From Liolophura sinensis (taxonomy: Eukaryota > Mollusca > Polyplacophora > Chitonida > Chitonidae): DNA of 64,000 bases. Both the position numbers and the translations under genes were made by a program. The notes beneath the pieces are model-generated. The model saw only the letters and a list, made by a program, of their open reading frames with translations. It ran no database searches and was not told the origin of the DNA. The stretch covers positions 4,961,991-5,025,990 of the forward strand of contig NC_088297.1 in assembly GCF_032854445.1 (NCBI RefSeq). The letters run 5' to 3'. Below, piece by piece: positions 57,800 through 64,000 of the stretch (positions within the stretch are counted from its first letter, which is position 1; the number at the start of each line of letters is the position of its first letter).

Positions 57800-58105
57800 A
57801 TGAAAGAATGCAGTACGGAGAGCAAACCCAAAGCAAATGGTCACTCCAAACATGCCCGTAAAATACGGCATCTTGTCAGTTAACCACAGCTAAGGTCGTA
57901 GTCTAACTGTTCATGTATATGCTTAAGAGGTAGAAACGTGAAGCACTCCATGGCACCATGGCTTAATAAGCAGGATTAGGTAAAAAGAGCACTGATGTTA
58001 ATTGTAATATATTAGACGTCACTGGTGTAGAGTTACTCAAAAGCTATTTTGTTATCACATTTGATATACATCCCCATCAAAACAATTAAGGAATCTATAA
58101 AACAA
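57800..58105 (-). repeat. Family B, block B1
   Basis: 'gcagtacggagagcaaaccc', 'ctaactgttcatgtatatgc', 'caccatggcttaataagcag', 'attagacgtcactggtgtag'. Nearly the full B1 in complement. Confidence 0.8.
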
Positions 58106-58249
58106 AAAAATTTTAAAAATACAGTTTTAGTGCAACATTAACTGAAGATTTGTAAATCATGATTGGGTTAGTCTATATAGTAAACATCCGAAGATGTTGT
58201 ACATGATGTAATAAGCTTGAAACGATTTTACAGAAGTGTCACAGAATTC

Positions 58250-58350
58250 GACACCCTGCCCGGTTTCCTCTGATCACAACACTGGCCACCGCCGTATCAG
58301 TGAAATATTCTTGAGTACGGTGTAAAACACCAATCAAATAAATCAAGAAA
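58250..58350 (+). repeat. SINE family A, 3' third
   Basis: 'accctgcccggtttcctctg' to 'gtgtaaaacaccaatcaaat'. Confidence 0.88.
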
Positions 58351-58429
58351 TCAAGTCGAATATCAAAGGGGTCTAGTAAGGATAAAATATTATCCGTATA
58401 ACATGAATGCATGGATAAAACATTCTACG

Positions 58430-58505
58430 TAGACAAATCGTCATCCATAATGGATCTCAGGACGAATTTCCAAAACACCGTTAAGCACAAATCACCCTGT
58501 ACATG
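58430..58505 (-). repeat. Family B, B2 fragment
   Basis: 'aggacgaatttccaaaacac' and 'cgttaagcacaaatcaccct'. Confidence 0.6.
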
Positions 58506-58632
58506 CGCAGAAGAACAGTTCCGGAACGACTATATCAAGAGATAGGTCTGGGGGCTGTATGAAAGTCCGAATATAAAATGAAATAAGATAATGCTAACTT
58601 GTCGATGGGATTTTTCTTAGCGGTAAGTATTT

Positions 58633-58842
58633 CCATTTATTTATTTATCTCATTAGCGTTTTACGACGTACTCAGAAATATTTTACTTCTACGACGGCGG
58701 CCATCATTATGGTGAAAGGAAACCGGGCAGAGCCGGGGAAAACCCACGACCATCCGCAGGTTGCTGCCCCGCATTTGTAAGAAGCTCCTGTATCATTGTG
58801 CTGCGCTGGCACGCTAACCACCTCGGCCATGGAGGCCCCTAT
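58633..58842 (-). repeat. SINE family A, internally deleted
   Basis: (attt)n end, 'cggcggccatcattatggtg', 'gaaaccgggcagagccgggg', then a jump to the head: 'gctggcacgctaaccacctc', 'ggccatggaggcccc'. The B-box region is lost. Confidence 0.88.
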
Positions 58843-58844
58843 TT

Positions 58845-60085
58845 ATATTTACAATGTACAAATATCTGTGAAAGTTGAGGATGAAGGCATGGCTTTTATT
58901 TGACGAAATTGCAAATAAAAATATCTTTCATCAAGAAATCGACACCTTGAAACTCTTTTGGCTTTGTAAAAATTCTCGAATCAGAATTACACGCTTGCAA
59001 CAATATATGCTGGCAATTTGATGGAACTCTTGTCCAAGGATTTGCGATATGGCCATTCAGAACACGTACTATACGATAGTGTAGTTTTTCCTAAGACAAG
59101 AAATATTACATTTTTGTTGAGAGTTACATGCATAATCTGTTTTACTAAGTTTGTTGCAAGCTGAGGTACTTTCACCCGAGTGAAAACGTACCACAGACAA
59201 ATTTTAACGGTCTGTCTATGTGATATTATATCCGTGCAAATACAGACGCAGTATAGATAAAATCTGATAAAATCAGTGAGCGAAGTATCAAAATCACACT
59301 TCAGACCGTCAACCAGTCAAAGAATAACTGACATATTTCAGTTTTTAAAAAAAATGAATTACTTTAAAAGAAAAAAACACTCTCAAAAAAAAAAAACTCT
59401 CACAATTGCGAAAAACATACCACAACCCACGCAGGCGGCTGATGCAGACCAGAATCGTTCCTGCAGCCACGCAAATATGTCCAGAGTGACTCCTGCTTCA
59501 AAAATAAGTATTGCACCTGCAGCCTGTGGACAGTTTATGAGCATTACCCAAATAAACCGTTACTAGGGTCATGGTCCCCTAACATTGAACAAATAAGCCG
59601 TTGGATATTAAAAATGTATATACATCCTTATGCCTCTTAGGAAGTTTCATTAGTAAAACTTGTTGATTTGTCCCATAAGGATTGTCGTTTCTTTCTCAGC
59701 GTAATATGACGTATTTACCGCTTTAAATAGGCTGATAAAATGAAAACCTTTATAAGAAGAGTTTGTTCAAACACAGACGATGTGTATCGCGAGCAGCGTG
59801 TATATGTCTACAGTTTCTAGACGCAAACAATGACGTATACAGCGATGCTATAACTCAGAATAAGTGATTCTCTGAATCAGTTATGGCGCGTTTTTAGGCA
59901 AATAGCGAGCTTGTTAAATTGAACGAGCAATTAGCACGCAAACGTAGCCTCCGAAGAAACATTCTTTCGATGAATGACTAATTCCTTTTCTTAATCGAAC
60001 AAAACTGCACGGATAAATTAACTGTAAATCTTTATTTATGCATGTATGGGATACTTACTAATTAAATTTATGCACACCATTTATA
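58845..60085. other. Unannotated stretch; one weak exon candidate
   Basis: The minus-strand frame from an ATG at about 59542, reading MLINCPQAAGAILIF and onward for 42 codons, meets a phase-1 GT donor (GGTTGTG|GTATGT) near 59416. No family was recognised and the leading segment is not a convincing signal peptide. Treat as unproven. Confidence 0.15.
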
Positions 60086-60089
60086 AACC

Positions 60090-60205
60090 CGTCCTAATTT
60101 CTTACTTTATATTTTTCTTAGTTTTTAGTGGTGTGTGTTGACCTGGAATTTCCATTATGGTTGAGGCTTGCATGTGAATGTCTCTTTGAACGCATAGGTT
60201 CCTGT
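60090..60205 (+). repeat. Family B, block B2, diverged
   Basis: 'cccgtcctaatttcttactt', 'tatatttttcttagttttta', 'atggttgaggcttgcatgtg', 'aatgtctctttgaacgcata'. Confidence 0.65.
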
Positions 60206-60484
60206 ACTCTCCTTAAGTACAATCTCGTTAGCCAGTAAAGAACGCGTTGACCAGCGAGACATTTTAAGGCTTTTCTGCAATTAACTAGACTAAAACTTGA
60301 CTAACATCTCGCTTACGGAGACAACACATATTCTAAAGGCGCATACAGAAAACATTTTGTCGGTGAACATGTAGATTTACAATTACAAAAACTGCCGGGC
60401 CCCTAACATGCCATTGCACAAAGCACGGTATTATACCACCACATGCGCTCAAAACGTTATTATCTTTGTCTTTTATGTTTGTCA

Positions 60485-60680
60485 GCCAAGGCTTCGAAAT
60501 CAGTTCCGATCTCAGCAGTTAATTATACTGCACTGTTTTGGCTTAATTCTGATTAAACCATGGTGTTGGAGGGCGTGTAATTTGCTGCTATTTAAGCGTT
60601 TACATGAACAGTTAGAATATAATTCTGGCTGCGGTAAACTAACCGGTTAAACATGTGACCCTTTGTCAATTATCGCAGTG
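60485..60680 (+). repeat. Family B, block B1
   Basis: 'ctgcactgttttggcttaat', 'ggtgttggagggcgtgtaat', 'ttaagcgtttacatgaacag', 'ttagaatataattctggctg'. Ends where a family A SINE begins. Confidence 0.65.
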
Positions 60681-60945
60681 GGCACTCCGTGGCTCAGTTG
60701 GTTAGCGCTCTAGCGCAGCGTAATGACCCAGGAGTCTCTCACCAATGCGGTCGCTGTGAGTTCAAGTCCAGCTCATGCTGGCTTCCTCTCCGGCCGTAAG
60801 TGGGAAGGTCTGTCAACAACCTGCGGATGGTCGGGGGTTTCCCCCCGGGCTGTGCCCGGTTTCCACCCACCATAATGTTGGCCGCCGTCGTATAAGTGAA
60901 ATATTCTTGAGTACGGCGTAAAAGCACCAATAAAAAAAATGTGTA
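60675..60945 (+). repeat. SINE family A, full length
   Basis: Head 'cgtggctcagttggttagcg', B-box 'gagttcaagtccagctcatg', body 'tttccccccgggctgtgccc', tail 'gtacggcgtaaaagcaccaa'. The tail has an extra base and ends in an A run. Confidence 0.95.
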
Positions 60946-60949
60946 ATGT

Positions 60950-61795
60950 GAATGGGTTGGGGGTCGTGCCTGGTGTTTTCTGAATGGCTTTCCAGTGAGC
61001 TGCACTATGGATATGCCCCTATTGGACCCGTGCTGCTAAATGGAGACACCGTCGTGATATGAAAGAAGTATTATTGAACAAACAAACAAAACAGCTATTA
61101 CAGATCTACTTCGTAATTGATTTACTTAATCCAGGCTAGTCAGAAGTTGTTTCCGCCATGCTTGATTATGTGATTAGACTAGATTGTGGATGTCGAGAAC
61201 ACCAGAACCAGGGCAGATCTACTTCGTATCTGCTCTACTTCATCCAAACAAGAACCAGAAGTCGTTTCCTCCATTAACCATGAGCACGTGCTTGATGCAT
61301 GTCACCGAGATTGCGGACGCCGTGAAGGGTGATGTGGTTCAGTTCTAAAAATGCACATTGCGGCAAATCTAAGATAGCTATATGCTTAATTATTTCGAGA
61401 AAGCTTGGCTTTTATTTATTTTTTTCTTCCCGTCAGATCGCTAATTGATTTAAATAATTGCGTGTGAAAATACAGCACAATATTGATTCTGGGCATCGCT
61501 TAACCCAACTCTGAGTACAGTTATGTAAAAAAACAAATATTTTATAGGACGAGGACAGTTATTGCTTGTCGGTTGCATTCCTACTCGTGTGTGTGGCCTA
61601 ACCCAATATTGACGCTACCCAAACATACAAACATACATGACGATGTATAATCAATGATGTATTTCAATGTAATAAGGCATATGCACGTGGGAGTTAAAAT
61701 ACAATCCATCTTTCTCTCTACTTCTCTACCGAAAAGCGTTTTATTTTGATTACCGAAATAATAACTTGATTGTTTTGTCCTGCTTATGGACATAA
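60950..61795. other. Unannotated non-coding stretch
   Basis: A segment of about 60 bp beginning 'cagatctacttcgtaattga' (61102) recurs as 'cagatctacttcgtatctgc' (61214), each followed by a related '.agaagt.gtttcc.cc' block. This suggests a small local duplication. No gene seen. Confidence 0.4.
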
Positions 61796-61799
61796 GCTT

Positions 61800-62155
61800 T
61801 TAGCATAGTTTGAGCCTATAATATAAGACTACAGCATAGAGAGTAAAACCAAAGCAGTGGCGACAGCGTGATAGTTGGTAAATGGTCACATGTACTACCT
61901 ATGAAATCCGGGCCTATTGTCAATTTACCGTAGTCACAGTTTTATTCCAACAGTTCATGCAAGGAATATGAGGCGTGGCACCTTGCCTTGAGCAGAATTA
62001 GGTAATAAAAAAAACAAATGCATTTTATTAGACGTCGTCGGTCTGAAAGTACTTAAACCACTGTATTGTCATCACATTTAACACACAATAACATTAAAAC
62101 AATGCATAGGAATCGGGACTCAAGGATGCTTAGTCCATCAGTAGAATCCTGATTT
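61800..62155 (-). repeat. Family B, block B1, longest copy
   Basis: 'gactacagcatagagagtaa', 'gatagttggtaaatggtcac', 'cagttttattccaacagttc', 'attagacgtcgtcggtctga', 'attgtcatcacatttaacac', 'ggatgcttagtccatcagta'. It links pieces that are separate in other copies. Confidence 0.85.
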
Positions 62156-62184
62156 ACACAGGCAGACAATATAAAAGAACCAAT

Positions 62185-62378
62185 GCGTCGCTGTGAGTTC
62201 AAGTCCAGCTCATGTTGGCTTCCTCTTCCTCGTGCGCAGGAAGGTCTGACAGTATCCTGCCGATGGTCGTGTCTTTCCCCCGGACTGTGCCCGGTTTCCT
62301 CGCACCACAATGCTGGCCACCGTCGTATAAGTGATATATTCTTGAGTACGGCGTAAAACACCAATCAAATAAATAAAT
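62185..62378 (+). repeat. SINE family A, head truncated
   Basis: Starts inside the head at 'gtcgctgtgagttcaagtcc' and runs to the full tail 'gtaaaacaccaatcaaataa' with (aaat)n. Confidence 0.93.
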
Positions 62379-62571
62379 ACATATGAAAGACTACAACAAA
62401 ATCTTTATATAGGCCATATATTTCAAATGCGTCTGATAGATGCAGGTTTTAGAATATCATTCAACCCAGAACGTTTATTTCCCTGTGGTAGTCTGTGGCC
62501 AGTGAATCGGGTAATACAAAACTGGCCACACCTAATACCAGACCTAATACCAGATTTAACCATTTTTTATT

Positions 62572-62640
62572 AGTTAGTTGGAGTTTTACGCCATACTCAA
62601 CAAAGTTCCACTAACACCTCGGCGGCCAGCATTATCGCGG
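62572..62640 (-). repeat. SINE family A tail fragment
   Basis: 'ttggagttttacgccatact' and 'cggcggccagcattatcgcg'. Confidence 0.75.
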
Positions 62641-62710
62641 ACGGTGGCTGCGTGGTTAAGTTGTTTAACTGTCAATCGCTATAGGTCACACAAGACGTAG
62701 CAAGTCTGCT
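62640..62710 (+). repeat. tRNA-like SINE head fragment
   Basis: 'ggtggctgcgtggttaagtt' and 'aactgtcaatcgctataggt' are of the 42727 head type. No clear B-box follows. Confidence 0.4.
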
Positions 62711-62724
62711 CTTACGTGACGATC

Positions 62725-63058
62725 TCACAGCTTCGGTGGCCTAGTGGTTCAGGTGTCCGCCTCGTAGTCGGGAGACCACAAGATCAAACCCAGGTCGGGT
62801 CATACAAAAGACTTTAAAAATGGTTTTGCTGCTGCCTAGCTTGGCGTTTAGCAGTGAGAGGTTAGAGCAAGGAAACATGATTGGTTGGCTAGGTGTCTGA
62901 TGTCATCAACATGATACTTCAGTAACGGCAGCACTTTGGTGACATGGACTCACCCTGGCACAAGGAAACTCAGTATATTTACATACACCTAATGATTCGT
63001 CATCGTCATATGACTCAAAACTTGTTAGACGACGTGAAACCCCAACCATACAGACATG
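62725..63058 (+). repeat. tRNA-derived SINE with 'gaaaccccaa' tail, full length
   Basis: Head 'cggtggcctagtggttcagg' (A-box), 'tccgcctcgtagtcgggaga', B-box 'cacaagatcaaacccaggtc'. The body has 'ctgctgcctagcttggcgtt', and the end is 'ttagacgacgtgaaacccca'. A related copy lies inverted at 63678. Confidence 0.82.
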
Positions 63059-63269
63059 AAGATCGCTAGAGACAATTTCATGGGAAAATTTGTCTGTTTA
63101 TTTCCAAAGCTCGGTGGTTGACTACACTTTCCTCCATCAGTATATTTGGCCGCCATCATTTAATTGAAATAAACTTTATAAGACTTTAAGATATTTATGT
63201 GTTTCATTAGCGTTTAACGCCGTTCTCATTCATTCGCCTACAACATACCTTGCGTCTTGCCATCATTAC

Positions 63270-63415
63270 TGTAAACTGTTTGCATGATTCCTTCCTAATT
63301 TCGTACTTTACATACTTTGTTAGTTCTGGGAATTGGCCTTACGTTTATTGACCCTCAGCGTCCACCTTGGTTGATGACTGCTATACGATTGTCTATTTCA
63401 ATGCATGGATCATCA
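63270..63415 (+). repeat. Family B, block B2
   Basis: 'tcctaatttcgtactttaca', 'tactttgttagttctgggaa', 'ttggccttacgtttattgac' and 'ctatacgattgtctatttca'. An internal deletion removes the 'tgtgttgaacgttgt' part. Confidence 0.8.
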
Positions 63416-63677
63416 CGGGTTAAAGACACTTAACACTCGCTTTCGGTCATACACCGAGGCATATAGAGAGTAGTCACAAAGGCAAAGGTAATGGCCCTAG
63501 CATTGTGCTAGCTCATTTTGCAATGGTGCCTCTCTAGAAATCTTGGAAATGTTTATACTTACATAGGATAAAGGCTCAGAAGGCACTTGTACTATTAACT
63601 AAACAAGTTTATTGCCGTCCATTTTTACAAGTATATAGGTTCCATATAATCCCTCCATTCAGTCTTCCTAGAGTTGT

Positions 63678-64000
63678 GTGAGTGAGTGAGTGCTTGGGGT
63701 TTAACGTCGTACTTAACAATTTTCAGTCACATAACGACGAGGGAATCCTTAGAGTGCATGTCATGTGCCTCCTTGTTGCAGGACGAATTTCCTCCGCTCA
63801 TTTATCTAGTGCTACTTCACTGAGATGCCTTATCAAAGGCAAGTAAGCCACCCCGCCCAAGCCATTATGCTGATACAGGTCAACCAGTCGCTGCACTACC
63901 CCCTTCATGCTGAACGCCAAGCGAGGAAGCTGCAACTTCCTCTTTTAAAGTCTTAGCTGTGACTCGACCAAGAATTGACCATGGATTTATCGCTCCTGAA
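63678..64000 (-). repeat. tRNA-type SINE with 'gttaaaccccaa' tail, cut by the window edge
   Basis: Complement of the tail at the left ('gtgagtgagtgagtgcttgg', 'ggtttaacgtcgtacttaac'). It runs through 'gtcacataacgacgagggaa' and 'gaacgccaagcgaggaagct' to the edge. The order of segments is the same as in 62725-63058 read in reverse, with an extra C-rich block in the middle. The tRNA head should lie beyond 64000. Confidence 0.75.

Overview
This is a stretch of animal nuclear DNA. It is gene-poor, with long introns, GT-AG splice sites, microsatellites, minisatellites and a dense population of tRNA-derived SINEs. Several SINE tails and bodies (a 'cggcgtaaaacaccaatcaa' tail, a 'gacgttaaaccccaa' tail, a 'gccgaagt..ggtggttt' body) are of the kind I associate with lophotrochozoan genomes, most likely a mollusc. 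The species cannot be named from the sequence. There is no bacterial-style operon, no CRISPR array and no intact autonomous transposon.

One gene can be reconstructed with good support. It lies on the minus strand, from a TATA/CCAAT promoter near 39.8 kb down to at least 10.06 kb. Five exons were found by hand: a signal-peptide exon (39546-39624); a first half-domain exon (13962-14102); a 1722-nt exon carrying the second half of that domain plus a linker of about 530 residues (11634-13355); and two exons for a second domain (10638-10769 and 10060-10236). Every splice junction is phase 1 and every internal exon length is a multiple of three. The product is a secreted or surface protein with two ten-cysteine Ly6/uPAR three-finger domains of the quiver/sleepless type. 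They are separated by a Thr/Ser-rich, then Arg/Lys/Pro/Trp-rich linker that carries an RGD motif. The last donor is a good consensus site, so at least one 3' exon is missing from this model. I do not recognise this domain architecture, and it is the strongest candidate for something undescribed here.

Layout: 1-10 kb is non-coding, with scattered SINEs and, at the right edge, intron 5 of the gene, which holds a triplet of CRE-like palindromes. 10-14 kb is the exon cluster. 14.1-39.5 kb is intron 1 if exon 1 is correctly assigned; it holds SINEs, a 38/39-bp minisatellite, an array of CACGTG-type motifs and a dead DDE-transposase fragment. 39.5-39.9 kb is exon 1 and the promoter. 40-64 kb has no convincing gene and consists of repeats.

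Two repeat families dominate. Family A is a tRNA-derived SINE of about 250-270 bp with more than 20 copies or fragments. Family B is an unrecognised dispersed element with two recurring blocks, B1 and B2. Two separate minisatellites look like local amplifications of different internal pieces of family B, and a recent family A insertion with a 12-bp target duplication sits inside a B2 block. Most open reading frames in the window fall in these repeats, lie antisense to the Thr-rich exon, or are chance frames.
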